Shown: positions 36,039 to 43,093, counted from the stretch's first letter. The stretch: DNA of 64,000 nt from Phytoactinopolyspora halophila (GCF_003287285.1 NZ_QMIG01000022.1:1-64000); one strand, 5' to 3'. Made by a program: numbers and translations. Notes: generated from the sequence alone by a model not told the origin.

Positions 36039-36047
36039 CGCCTGCCC

Positions 36048-36076
36048 TTGCCATGCATCGCACGGTGCGCAACAAT
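36048..36076 (+). promoter_or_regulatory. Phage promoter with operator half-site
   Basis: TTGCCA, 17-bp spacer, AACAAT. The spacer contains GCATCGCACGGT, 12 bp identical to the operator at 37,109-37,125. It lies 32 bp before the HTH gene start. Confidence 0.5.
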
Positions 36077-36107
36077 GGTTGCAGACTCACCACGAAGGGG
36101 AGGAAAA

Positions 36108-36536
36108 ATGCGCGAACGCACGGTCCCGGAAGATTGGGTGCTACAACAGTGGCACGCCGAGGGCCTGTCGGTAGCTGAGATGGTTGACCGCATTGAAACT
36201 GAAACCGGCGAGAAGGTCACCAGCGAGGCGGTGCGGTGGCATCTGCGTCGTTTAGGTCTGCTCAAGCGTGCGCGTACGCTGCCTTGGGAGATGTCTGCCG
36301 ACGACCGTCGGCGATACAAGGCTCAGCTCATCAAGTGGGCGTTTGATCGAGAAGCAGGCGTCAAGCTCAGCGAGCGCCATGAACGTTTGGTTGACAAATT
36401 CTTAGATGAATGCCGTCAAGAGCAAGTGGTTTGGGCGTACTCGGCAAGCTTGGGACTCAAGAAACTTCAAAGGTCTACGGTTCCACAGTCCAAGATCCAT
36501 CCAACCCTGCCAATAGTGACGGTGGGGTTTAACTAG
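36108..36536 (+). CDS. Phage helix-turn-helix protein
   Basis: 142 residues from ATG 36,108, with GGGGAGG upstream. N-terminal HTH (VLQQWHAEGLSVAEMVDRIETETGEKVTSEAVRWHLRRLGL), basic middle and helical C-terminus. First gene inside the prophage end and under a promoter with operator-like sequence, so it could be an early regulator or the repressor itself; a recombination accessory role is also possible. Family not recognised. Confidence 0.75.
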   Translation: MRERTVPEDWVLQQWHAEGLSVAEMVDRIETETGEKVTSEAVRWHLRRLGLLKRARTLPWEMSADDRRRYKAQLIKWAFDREAGVKLSERHERLVDKFLDECRQEQVVWAYSASLGLKKLQRSTVPQSKIHPTLPIVTVGFN

Positions 36537-36552
36537 AAACTAGGAACATAGA

Positions 36553-36586
36553 GACCCACGCCCCCCTACGGGGGCGTGGGTCTTTT
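36553..36586 (+). terminator. Rho-independent terminator
   Basis: Perfect 13-bp stem GACCCACGCCCCC / GGGGGCGTGGGTC, 4-nt loop, followed by TTTT, just after the HTH gene. Confidence 0.88.
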
Positions 36587-36590
36587 GTGT

Positions 36591-36660
36591 TTAGAACTAA
36601 GAATAAATTTCTAGAAACTAAGAACTTAGTTTATAAACATAGTTCTTGGTTCATGAACCA
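36591..36660. repeat. A/T-rich cluster of CTAAGAAC-like motifs
   Basis: AGAACTAAGAA, AAACTAAGAACTTAG and ATAGTTCTTGG crowd this stretch in both orientations; ACTAGGAAC also flanks the HTH stop. Related motifs recur at 59,620-59,705. Confidence 0.4.
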
Positions 36661-36662
36661 CG

Positions 36663-36692
36663 TTGCGTCTCGGCCTGGCGGCCGAGACGCAA
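36663..36692. terminator. Bidirectional hairpin
   Basis: Perfect 13-bp stem TTGCGTCTCGGCC / GGCCGAGACGCAA with a TGGC loop, followed by AAAATAAC. Between 36,693 and 36,923 I see no gene, only a bulged inverted repeat AACGTTTATTG...CAATAACGTT at about 36,747-36,776. Confidence 0.6.
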
Positions 36693-36862
36693 AATAACAT
36701 ATCTTCGCCCGTTGTGCAACTTCATCCTCGTCGAAAATTGTTTGAACGTTTATTGCATGATCAACAATAACGTTTAGGTACCAAGAGGTTTGAACGTCCG
36801 ACCTGGGCCTTTTGCCCTTGAATCGTCACAGATAGAGTTTGTAACCGTGAGATGTTGTTGCG

Positions 36863-36891
36863 TTGTGTTGTGTGGCCTGATACCGTTCGCG
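36863..36891 (+). promoter_or_regulatory. Probable phage promoter
   Basis: TTGCGT, 17-bp spacer, TACCGT, upstream of the small gene at 36,924. The -35 is identical to that of the promoter at 37,103. Coordinates are accurate to a few bases. Confidence 0.35.
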
Positions 36892-36923
36892 GCAACGCAA
36901 ATAAGGGTGGAAGGAGATGCAGG

Positions 36924-37046
36924 GTGGCTGCTAATGAATCGCGGGGGAGCCAGGCGGAGCCGTTCGATGAAGTGTTCGATGAGGAGCCCATGACGTGGGA
37001 TGAGTATTGCGAATGGTTCTTTCATGATTACGGGGTCTATCCCTGA
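36924..37046 (+). CDS. Small acidic phage protein
   Basis: 40 residues from GTG 36,924, with AAGGAGATGC as ribosome site. Sequence is rich in D/E and aromatics (FDEVFDEEPMTWDEYCEWFFHDYG). Followed directly by a strong terminator, so it is a one-gene unit. Unrecognised; small acidic early proteins are often host-takeover or DNA-mimic factors, but that is only a guess. Confidence 0.6.
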   Translation: MAANESRGSQAEPFDEVFDEEPMTWDEYCEWFFHDYGVYP

Positions 37047-37058
37047 CTTGACCCCGGT

Positions 37059-37092
37059 AAGAATCCCCGGCGAGCCGCCGGGGATTCTTTTT
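37059..37092 (+). terminator. Rho-independent terminator
   Basis: 14-bp perfect stem AAGAATCCCCGGCG / CGCCGGGGATTCTT, 3-nt loop, T-run. It isolates the small acidic gene from the main early operon. Confidence 0.92.
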
Positions 37093-37102
37093 GGCTAGAT
37101 AC

Positions 37103-37131
37103 TTGCGTACCGTGCATCGCACGGTTACATT
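37103..37131 (+). promoter_or_regulatory. Main early promoter with palindrome filling the spacer
   Basis: TTGCGT (37,103-37,108), then a perfect 17-bp palindrome ACCGTGC-ATC-GCACGGT exactly filling the spacer, then TACATT (37,126-37,131). The ATG at 37,138 is 7 bp from the -10, so the mRNA would be leaderless. A repressor bound here would block polymerase completely. Confidence 0.75.
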
Positions 37132-37137
37132 AGGAAC

Positions 37138-37338
37138 ATGGCCAACAGCACAGAGCGCGATTACGTGTCGTCGTCGTCGCTGAAGACATACCGAGAGTGC
37201 CCGCGCAAATACCAGTTGCGCTACGTCGAACGGGCACAGCAGCGCCCGATGATCGCGGGAGCTGCTGGCTCTGCGGTCCATTCAGCCACAGAGGTCATTG
37301 ACCGCAAGGAGCTGTGGTGTGAAGAGGTCAACTCGTGA
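37138..37338 (+). CDS. Cas4/RecB-like PD-(D/E)XK nuclease, N-terminal part of a split gene
   Basis: 66 residues: DYVSSSSLKTYRECPRKYQL followed by RYVE and IAGAAGSAVHSATEVI. This is the conserved beginning of phage Cas4-type exonucleases, including the first Fe-S cysteine (R-E-C-P-R-K). The nuclease core and the other three cysteines are absent here but present in the gene at 39,273-39,914. The stop overlaps the next gene's GTG. Leaderless start under the operator-bearing early promoter. Confidence 0.75.
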   Translation: MANSTERDYVSSSSLKTYRECPRKYQLRYVERAQQRPMIAGAAGSAVHSATEVIDRKELWCEEVNS

Positions 37339-37481
37339 CGGCGGCGGAAATGCCGCCACCTCAGGGGTTTGCTTCTGAGGATTGGTGTGAGCACTGGGAG
37401 CTTCCAAGTTATGCCTGCGCCCACTGCACAGGGCGGTGGGGGCCTAAGCGATTGGAGATCTTGTGGCCGTGGGAAAGCTAG
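37335..37481 (+). CDS. Small phage protein with Cys/His cluster
   Basis: 48 residues, GTG start overlapping the previous stop (GTGA). Contains W-C-E-H...Y-A-C-A-H-C, possibly a zinc knuckle. Lies inside the insertion that separates the two Cas4-like halves. Unrecognised. Confidence 0.6.
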   Translation: MTAAEMPPPQGFASEDWCEHWELPSYACAHCTGRWGPKRLEILWPWES

Positions 37482-37762
37482 CTACTCGGCTTGGACCTGG
37501 TTATTGGGTTCTGCTTCGTGGTGATCGAGTACGTCACCCACACATGTTCGCCGACGCGCGTGATGTTTGGGGTGAAGTGGTCGAAAAGGAGGACGGTGAG
37601 CCGGTCATTCTGTGGGACGGGTTACCGGATGGCCGGACATCATTGTTTATCCAGCGAGGTGCTCCGTGGGAGTACGCCGAGGATTTCGAGAACGCTATGG
37701 AAGCTAATGGCTTGAAGTGGGAGATTGAGCGGAGGGTGGAGGATGATCACGCTACAAGCTGA
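37463..37762 (+). CDS. Phage protein of unknown function (paralogue of next-but-one gene)
   Basis: 99 residues from GTG 37,463, with TTGGAG upstream. C-terminal half (WGEVVEKEDGEPVILWDG ... WEYAEDFENAMEANGLKWEI) resembles the protein at 37,743-37,955, suggesting tandem duplication. Unrecognised. Confidence 0.65.
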   Translation: MAVGKLATRLGPGYWVLLRGDRVRHPHMFADARDVWGEVVEKEDGEPVILWDGLPDGRTSLFIQRGAPWEYAEDFENAMEANGLKWEIERRVEDDHATS

Positions 37763-37955
37763 TTTTCACGAGCTTCGTGAAGGTGACAACGTGGAGAATC
37801 CGCTTTTGGGGTTTCCGAACACCTGGGGAAGCGTCCACGAGTCTGATGGTCAGTTGTTGATTCTGTGGCCGCGTGGTGTCTGGGCAATGGCTGACGATTT
37901 TCGCCGCGAAGCTCAGCGAGCGGGAGCACCGTATCGAATTCAGCGAGTTGAGTGA
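37743..37955 (+). CDS. Phage protein of unknown function
   Basis: 70 residues. WGSVHESDGQLLILWPRG and ADDFRREAQRAGAPYRIQRV line up with the C-terminal half of the preceding protein. Overlaps its neighbours on both sides, so coupled. Confidence 0.65.
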   Translation: MITLQADFHELREGDNVENPLLGFPNTWGSVHESDGQLLILWPRGVWAMADDFRREAQRAGAPYRIQRVE

Positions 37956-38125
37956 TGAGCAGCAATCCGGATGAAGAAATTATCCATATCTATCTTGGGG
38001 GCCATTATTTGGGTCCGGTATCGAAGATCCACCTCGAACAAGAGCAAGCAACTGGCAAGTCGTTAGGTTACGCGGTGGTTTCGGCTCTTCAGAGATCATG
38101 GGAGGTAAGCGATGAGCGACCTTGA
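37955..38125 (+). CDS. Small phage protein of unknown function
   Basis: 56 residues; starts on the last base of the previous stop (TGATG) and overlaps the next gene by 14 bp. Sequence HIYLGGHYLGPVSKI then a helix. Unrecognised. Confidence 0.5.
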   Translation: MSSNPDEEIIHIYLGGHYLGPVSKIHLEQEQATGKSLGYAVVSALQRSWEVSDERP

Positions 38126-38363
38126 TGAGCTGGCTGAGGCCATTCTCGCTAGTGAGTGGCTCCGCCGGGACCGCGCCCGCGAGCGTGCCAAGGCCCTGGA
38201 AGAAGCGGCTAAAGGTATGCGTGCACACAAGAGTCCGGGTCATTGGAACCTCAGAGACCCGGAAGACCCGGAAACCTCTTACTCGCCTGACCGGTGGCTA
38301 GACGTTAAGGCAGCCCGCATCCGCAGTTACGCCGTGGGATTGGGTGGCAGCCGTGAAGTGTGA
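38112..38363 (+). CDS. Small phage protein of unknown function
   Basis: 83 residues, charged and helical (ASEWLRRDRARERAKALEEA). Preceded by GGAGG. Unrecognised. The frame overlaps the small zinc-finger gene at its end. Confidence 0.65.
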   Translation: MSDLDELAEAILASEWLRRDRARERAKALEEAAKGMRAHKSPGHWNLRDPEDPETSYSPDRWLDVKAARIRSYAVGLGGSREV

Positions 38364-38487
38364 TATCTGCGGGCGCTTCACCTTCGCTCTCCGCGAGTGG
38401 TGGGGGCTAGTGGCCAGGGCAACATGCGGCGGCCCTGACGGTGAGGCGTGTTGGCGATGCAAGCCAGAGCTTTTTGAGGAGGCCTGA
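38353..38487 (+). CDS. Small phage zinc-finger-like protein
   Basis: 44 residues from GTG 38,353: M-K-C-D-I-C-G-R ... T-C-G ... C-W-R-C, four cysteines suited to one zinc site. Ends on the A of the next ATG (TGATG). Not in most automatic calls because of its size. Confidence 0.6.
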   Translation: MKCDICGRFTFALREWWGLVARATCGGPDGEACWRCKPELFEEA

Positions 38488-38795
38488 TGACCACGCCAAC
38501 TGAAGGTGCGATCGAGGCGGCTTACCAGCGCCTGGACCCGATCGGCGATGGCTGGGCGATGGGCGACGGTCTCACGATCGAGGAGGTCGTCCGGGCGCTC
38601 GCCGACGCTGGCCTGTTGTGGCCAGAGATGCGCGAGGAGTGGGTGACCACAGATTTGATGGGCGAGCCCGAGGAATGGCGGGGAACATTTAGCTCGCGGG
38701 AAGAGGCTGAATTGTTTTCGGATGCATGTTGCAGTCAGGCTCCAATGCGCCGCTATGTGACCAACTGGGGAAAGGTCGATGATGACACCAACTGA
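38487..38795 (+). CDS. Phage protein of unknown function
   Basis: 102 residues; begins TTPTEGAIEAAYQRLDPI and has a TIEEVVRALADAGLL helix typical of many actinophage orphan proteins. Coupled at both ends. Confidence 0.65.
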   Translation: MTTPTEGAIEAAYQRLDPIGDGWAMGDGLTIEEVVRALADAGLLWPEMREEWVTTDLMGEPEEWRGTFSSREEAELFSDACCSQAPMRRYVTNWGKVDDDTN

Positions 38796-39273
38796 ACGTA
38801 ATTGGGAAATTAGGCATGACGGCGTTGTTCAGGTGCACGGCCGTTATGGATTCTACGATTTGTTCTTGGGGTCAACTCAAAACAATGAACTTCGCGTGGC
38901 CCTCGGCCCGATGGGGTACGGCGATGCCAGGACTGTGGGGTTTTTCAACCAGGATGACTTGATGGAGGCTGTGCAGGCAGCGCGACCGGATGCTGATTTG
39001 CTCACTGCACCGATTGTTCAGGGTGAGCTGCGAGAGGCGCTGGCAAGGCGTTTGCTTGATACTCCTGGTGACTATCCGGGAGACGAGGAGGCGCATAAGT
39101 GGGCGTTGCATATGATCGACGCCCTCCTCCCTACCATCAACGCTTATGTGGCTGAGAAGAGTGCAGATATGGCCGAGAAGGCGTGGGGTGAGGGCTTTAA
39201 GAGTGGGTATCGGTTTTGCGAAAGTGACGGTTTTGATGACAACGTAATTCGAAATCCGTATTCGGGGTTGTGA
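38779..39273 (+). CDS. Phage protein of unknown function
   Basis: 164 residues, alpha/beta N-terminus then helical region with MIDALLPTINAYVAEKSADMAEKAWGEGFKSG. Two consecutive ATGs (38,779 and 38,782). The stop overlaps the start of the Cas4-like C-terminal gene. Last gene of the insertion that splits the nuclease. Confidence 0.65.
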   Translation: MMTPTERNWEIRHDGVVQVHGRYGFYDLFLGSTQNNELRVALGPMGYGDARTVGFFNQDDLMEAVQAARPDADLLTAPIVQGELREALARRLLDTPGDYPGDEEAHKWALHMIDALLPTINAYVAEKSADMAEKAWGEGFKSGYRFCESDGFDDNVIRNPYSGL

Positions 39274-39914
39274 TGCAGGAGACGGAAACTCAAGAGCTTT
39301 TCGGTGAGTGGTTCGACCGTCATTTGCAAGAGGAACTGAAAAAGACCGACTTCCCGCTCGAAGAATGGATCCACACCGGGAAGGCCACTAAGGAGTGGCC
39401 TGACAAGGAAAGCATTGATTGGTGGACCACGCATGGTCCGGCAATGCTTCAGCGTTTCGCGGAGTGGAGAAAGGCCAAAGGATGGCCCATCTGGGTCACC
39501 CCAGATGGGCAGAGGGCTATCGAGTTGGAGTACAAGGTTCCGTGGATTGAAGACAAAGCATTTTATGGATTTATCGACCGGATATATGTTCATCCTTACA
39601 CCGGTGAGTTGATTGTTGTCGACATCAAGAGTGGCTCAAGTTACCCAAACGAACGCCAGCTCGGCGAGTATGCGTGCGCCATTGAGGAAGAGTACGGCGT
39701 TCGGCCGCGCTGGGGCATGTACCTGATGTTACGCAGGGATCCAGAAAAGCAGGTGATGGTTGACCTAAGCGAGGAACGGTTTTCGGTCGAATACTTGAAG
39801 CGTGAAAGCCAAGAAATTCAAAAGGGTATCGACAATCAGGTGTTTTTCACCGTGCCATCAAGCCTGTGTAACACGTGCACGGTGGCTAAGCATTGTGTGG
39901 AAGGAAAGAAGTAG
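39273..39914 (+). CDS. Cas4/RecB-like PD-(D/E)XK nuclease, C-terminal part of a split gene
   Basis: 213 residues. Nuclease core: IELEYKVPW (Glu), GFIDRIYVHP (Asp), ELIVVDIKSG (D-x-K), and the C-terminal iron-sulfur motif SLCNTCTVAKHC with three cysteines. The fourth cysteine and the N-terminal helices of the family are in the gene at 37,138. The two products would have to associate to make a complete 5'-3' exonuclease for phage recombination. ATG 39,273 shares a base with the previous stop; GTG 39,270 is also possible. Confidence 0.8.
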   Translation: MQETETQELFGEWFDRHLQEELKKTDFPLEEWIHTGKATKEWPDKESIDWWTTHGPAMLQRFAEWRKAKGWPIWVTPDGQRAIELEYKVPWIEDKAFYGFIDRIYVHPYTGELIVVDIKSGSSYPNERQLGEYACAIEEEYGVRPRWGMYLMLRRDPEKQVMVDLSEERFSVEYLKRESQEIQKGIDNQVFFTVPSSLCNTCTVAKHCVEGKK

Positions 39915-40132
39915 AGATAGCACGACATCACAGCGTTGAGGCAATCGAGCAGTTCTTTGAATATTCACATCTTTCGCCAGACCTAAAAGATGTGTCGGAG
40001 GTCATGTGGACTGCCAAGACCGAAATCTTGGATTGAATTGTGGATGACATCCCAGAGCTTACAGCGGGACTGCGGAAGTTGTTGGAGGCGAAGGATTGTT
40101 TTGTGCGAGCAAAGCTTTTGGAGCGTGAGTAA
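39911..40132 (+). pseudogene. Broken small phage gene (helical-hairpin family) with in-frame TGA
   Basis: The frame encodes IEQFFEYSHLSPDLKDVSEV..., then TGA at 40,034-40,036, then continues in the same frame as VDDIPELTAGLRKLLEAKDC, ending TAA at 40,130. The two parts together look like the short actinophage proteins ending in LRKLLEAKDAAVRA, which resemble the helical hairpin of Acb2/Tad1-type proteins. There is also no good start codon (GTA where a GTG would fit). One G-to-A change at TGG would explain the stop. Confidence 0.6.
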
Positions 40133-40317
40133 TGACCGAAAACGAACTTATGGAGTATGCGCGATTTGTGATTCGCGACCATGGTAAGGATGTTGAGTAT
40201 ATCAGCTTGTTCGAGTTGTTTGATGAGTACGCTCCTGACGGTGTGGAGCTAGGGGAAGAAGACGCGGAGCGTGTTCTGGACCTGATCAATCAAGCAGTGG
40301 TGGAGGTTTCATGGTGA
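40132..40317 (+). CDS. Small phage protein of unknown function
   Basis: 61 residues, acidic and helical (MTENELMEYARFVIRDHGKD). Its ATG overlaps the TAA of the broken gene upstream. Unrecognised. Confidence 0.6.
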   Translation: MTENELMEYARFVIRDHGKDVEYISLFELFDEYAPDGVELGEEDAERVLDLINQAVVEVSW

Positions 40318-40529
40318 GCAAAGAGCAGGAACGAAATTCAAAGGTATTTCGCCTGGAAGTGCCTGTCATGGATTCGGAAGACGCGGCGGCGCTGCTAAGC
40401 GTACTAATTGGCGAGGGTTTCGCGCCAAATTATTTTACGCTGGATGTGAGCGATGAGGAGTATCAGGCCAAGATTCGCGAAGGCATGAGTGGCGTGGCGC
40501 TTACCTACAACCCCAGGGCGGCAGCATGA
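40311..40529 (+). CDS. Small phage protein of unknown function
   Basis: 72 residues; FRLEVPVMDSEDAAALLSVL then a short strand region. Overlaps neighbours on both sides. Unrecognised. Confidence 0.6.
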   Translation: MVSKEQERNSKVFRLEVPVMDSEDAAALLSVLIGEGFAPNYFTLDVSDEEYQAKIREGMSGVALTYNPRAAA

Positions 40530-41020
40530 GTGATCACAAGGTGAATGTCACCCTCAAGGCGGGAACCGGTTATGACGCCCCGTGGATCGTGATTGGTGGC
40601 GAAAGCGCAGAAGAAGTGAACGAGCTTTTGCGTGAGGCACGATCCGGCCCTCAGGGCGGATCGCTGCTAGAGCTAGTGGTGGAAACATCGCGAGGATATC
40701 GCGGACTGTTCGCTGCCGCTGAGGAATTGACCGATCCTCCGGAGTTTGTCCAGAAGGACAACTCGGAGCCAAAGGCCGAGAAGCCCAAGAGCACCAAGCC
40801 TGCGAAGAAGGCGCCACCCAAGAAGACCGCTCCGAAAAAGGCTTTTGAAGAAACGGAGGTCCAGGAGCCCTCTGAGGTGTCGAATTCTCTTGAAGCGAAG
40901 ATCGCATCTGCCGCTGATGGCGATGCGCTTAAGACCCTGTACAGGCTGAATAAGGCTCGCTGGACAAACGAGCACACAGAGCTGGCGCGTAAGCGCCGTG
41001 AGGAGCTGGAGATCGCATGA
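40526..41020 (+). CDS. Phage protein with Lys/Pro-rich linker, possible DNA-binding accessory
   Basis: 164 residues: alpha/beta N-terminal domain (about 1-75; NVTLKAGTGYDAPWIVIGG), a KPKSTKPAKKAPPKKTAPKK linker, and a C-terminal helical segment (LEAKIASAADGDALKTLYR). Directly upstream of the SSB-like gene with a 4-bp overlap, so it may work with it on single-stranded DNA. Function inferred from position only. Confidence 0.7.
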   Translation: MSDHKVNVTLKAGTGYDAPWIVIGGESAEEVNELLREARSGPQGGSLLELVVETSRGYRGLFAAAEELTDPPEFVQKDNSEPKAEKPKSTKPAKKAPPKKTAPKKAFEETEVQEPSEVSNSLEAKIASAADGDALKTLYRLNKARWTNEHTELARKRREELEIA

Positions 41021-41409
41021 ACTGGAAGAAGCCAGGATCGGCAGCGCCCACGTCGTTCTTTAAGAATGACGAGCATCGAGGTGAGCTTTTGGGTGTTGAG
41101 GTGCTTGAGGTGACCAAGGAAGATGGAAAGTACGGCGAGAAGCCTGTCACGTATGGGAACGTGACTGTGTTTGAAACCGGCGAAACGTTCACTCGTGCCA
41201 AATTAATGGGCAGCGCTTTGGCCCGCCAGCTTCGCTCTAAGGTGGGCGAACAAGTGCTCGGTCGCCTGGTCAAGGAGCGGGCTTCTGAGGGTAGCCCCGA
41301 GTCGTGGTGGTTGAAGGACCCCACTGACCAGGACATCGAGATCGCCAACGGCGGTGCGGTCGCGTCATCTGACGATGACGACGACGATATTCCGCCGTGG
41401 GAGCAGTAA
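41017..41409 (+). CDS. SSB-like single-stranded DNA-binding protein
   Basis: 130 residues with an OB-fold-like strand pattern (ELLGVEVLEVTKEDGKYGEKPVTYGNVTVFETGETFTRAKL style) and an acidic tail of six aspartates ending IPPWEQ, very like the protein-docking tip of bacterial SSB (DDDIPF). Expected to coat ssDNA at the phage fork and recruit partners. Confidence 0.75.
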   Translation: MNWKKPGSAAPTSFFKNDEHRGELLGVEVLEVTKEDGKYGEKPVTYGNVTVFETGETFTRAKLMGSALARQLRSKVGEQVLGRLVKERASEGSPESWWLKDPTDQDIEIANGGAVASSDDDDDDIPPWEQ

Positions 41410-41681
41410 TGCGACGCAAGCGTGCAGCAGAAGTCCGATATGTGGGCTGTTCCCACGGGGGCGACCTGCGGGAAAGGTTGAAGACGATTGAAGGTGAGCT
41501 TTCGCGCCTTCGGACAACGGCGCGCGCTGCCGTAGGGCTTCTTGAGCCGGAAGATCGAGAGCGAGTAAGGGGAGCCCGGGACCAAAAGCGCGAGTTGGAG
41601 TTGATGGCATTCGAGCGCATGTCTGTTCGTGATCGCCAGCGGTATGTGATTGAGCAGATTCAGGAACTGAGGGATCGATAA
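41409..41681 (+). CDS. Small coiled-coil phage protein
   Basis: 90 residues, basic and strongly helical (LRERLKTIEGELSRLRTTAR; DRQRYVIEQIQELRDR). Overlaps its neighbours by single bases. Unrecognised. Confidence 0.65.
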   Translation: MRRKRAAEVRYVGCSHGGDLRERLKTIEGELSRLRTTARAAVGLLEPEDRERVRGARDQKRELELMAFERMSVRDRQRYVIEQIQELRDR

Positions 41682-41764
41682 TGGATCCGGTTGTTTGGCT
41701 CGGCCTTGTCGTTTTCGGGTTGCTGATCGTGGCTCTGGTTCTCACCCCTCCACCCAGGAGGTAG
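41681..41764 (+). CDS. Tiny phage membrane protein
   Basis: 27 residues, a single hydrophobic helix (VVWLGLVVFGLLIVALVL) ending PPPRR. TAATG coupling to the previous gene and AGGAGG inside its end serving the next gene. Confidence 0.5.
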   Translation: MDPVVWLGLVVFGLLIVALVLTPPPRR

Positions 41765-41767
41765 GTG

Positions 41768-42274
41768 ATGGTCCGGCGTGGCCTGCTGGCTACTGCGGAT
41801 CTGGAGTTGGAGCGGACACAGAGGGAACGGAAAGGAAAAGCGGGGCGCTACTACGCCCCGCTTGACCCACCCTCTGAGGCCCCAGCCCTGCCAGAGCTGA
41901 GTTTTCGAGAGGCTCTCCGTCAGGAAAGGGAGATGCTCGGATTCTACATCACTGGCCATCCGCTTGACTACCTGAGCAGAGACATAGAGCAGGGTGCCAG
42001 TACTTCGGCAGATGTGCGCGACGGGGTCGACGGACGCAAGCTCACGCTAGTGGGACTAGTCCTGGACGTCGAGAAGAAGTCCATTCGCAACAACAACACC
42101 ATGGCCAAGTTTTCCGTTGAGGATTCGTCAGGTCGGTGCTTGGCGCATGCGTTTGGTCAGGTGGCGGAGGGCGCCTTTGACGGCGCCCTCGCCAGGCTCT
42201 TCGGTCAAATTGTCGTTCGTGACGAACAGCCGGAGTTTCGTGTCAAGAAGGCCGACTTACTGGAGGAATGGTGA
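41768..42274 (+). CDS. Stand-alone DnaE-like C-terminal/OB-fold protein
   Basis: 168 residues. REALRQEREMLGFYITGHPL then DYLSR matches the helix-hairpin region of bacterial Pol III alpha, and LTLVGLVLDVEKKSIRNNNT plus MAKFSVEDSSGRCLAHAFG matches its OB-fold (ssDNA-binding) domain. No polymerase palm is present, so this is a detached accessory domain that may guide the host replicase to the phage fork. A GTG one codon upstream (41,765) is an alternative start. Confidence 0.75.
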   Translation: MVRRGLLATADLELERTQRERKGKAGRYYAPLDPPSEAPALPELSFREALRQEREMLGFYITGHPLDYLSRDIEQGASTSADVRDGVDGRKLTLVGLVLDVEKKSIRNNNTMAKFSVEDSSGRCLAHAFGQVAEGAFDGALARLFGQIVVRDEQPEFRVKKADLLEEW

Positions 42275-42414
42275 CTTGGCCCGCAACTTACGACGGAGAG
42301 ACAGATAATGCTGACGCTTTCTGGGGCGATGAAGAGGAAAGACGGTGGTGGCGAACCCTTGCCGCAGGTTTTTCCCCAGCTGGAGCATCCGTGGAAAGCG
42401 CGGATCCGGCGTAA
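42271..42414 (+). CDS. Overlapping small ORF, possible true N-terminus of the ATPase
   Basis: 47 codons from a GTG that overlaps the previous stop (GTGA), the joining style used throughout this operon. Translation is acidic and aromatic (TDNADAFWGDEEERRWW). It runs in a different frame over the first 100 bp of the RecA/DnaB-like gene. Either a small gene or the original N-terminus joined by a +1 frameshift. Confidence 0.3.
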   Translation: MTWPATYDGETDNADAFWGDEEERRWWRTLAAGFSPAGASVESADPA

Positions 42415-43093
42415 AGAGTTCACGCAGGTTTCGGCTCAGTCGGGCGTTGGCAAGTCGAAGTTGGCTTTGTGGATGGCAGTGCGTTGGGTCGTTGACCATA
42501 ACCTGGTGGGGCTGTATTTCAGCGCTGACTCGCCCGAACGTGTGCAAACGGTTCGGGCGTTGTCAATGCTGAATGGCCAGAGCACGGAGAAGAGCGAGGC
42601 TCAGTATCGTGCGACCGAGTTTGACGACCTTGAGCGGCTACAGGGTTTGGAGTGGAGCTTCGAACCAGACATCACTTTTGATGCTATCGAAGAGGAGATT
42701 GCTGCGTTTGATGAGAAGTGGGGTGCTACGCCGGATTTTATCATCATGGACAACCTCTTCGACGTCGAGACTGATGCCGCCGATGAGTGGGCTGCCGTGC
42801 GTGAAGCCAGCCGGACCCTCGCGGGGGTCGGCTGGCGCACCAATTCGGCCGTGATTGGCCTGCACCACGTGTCTGATGGCGAGTACAAGAGCGTTTGCCC
42901 GTCGCGTGACCGGGTACTCGGCAAGGCCTCCGTGAAGCAGAGCCTGATGCTAACTATGGGCGATCACGATCCGCAGAGGGGGCAACCCGTGGCGGTCGTG
43001 AAGCACCGCCACGGGCCTTCTGACAGAAGTGGCAATTCTGCTGTATGGATTCCACACAACCCACAGACGATGACGTTCGGAGATATCTCGTGA
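42308..43093 (+). CDS. RecA/DnaB-like phage ATPase (replicative helicase-like)
   Basis: 261 residues. RecA-fold with Walker A AQSGVGKSKLA (about 45), GLYFSADS, Walker B DFIIMDNLFD and a terminal VVKHRHGPSDRSG sensor-like loop. The set resembles DnaB-type/RepA-like helicase domains of actinophages rather than RecA recombinases. Sits with primase and SSB-like genes, so a replication role is likely. Confidence 0.82.
   Translation: MLTLSGAMKRKDGGGEPLPQVFPQLEHPWKARIRRKEFTQVSAQSGVGKSKLALWMAVRWVVDHNLVGLYFSADSPERVQTVRALSMLNGQSTEKSEAQYRATEFDDLERLQGLEWSFEPDITFDAIEEEIAAFDEKWGATPDFIIMDNLFDVETDAADEWAAVREASRTLAGVGWRTNSAVIGLHHVSDGEYKSVCPSRDRVLGKASVKQSLMLTMGDHDPQRGQPVAVVKHRHGPSDRSGNSAVWIPHNPQTMTFGDIS

Noticed and set aside
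37338-39273. Group I/II intron or intein splitting the Cas4-like gene
   Set aside because: The insert is a series of overlapping small ORFs with RBSs and stops; no intron-encoded protein, intein motifs or splice-site core were seen.
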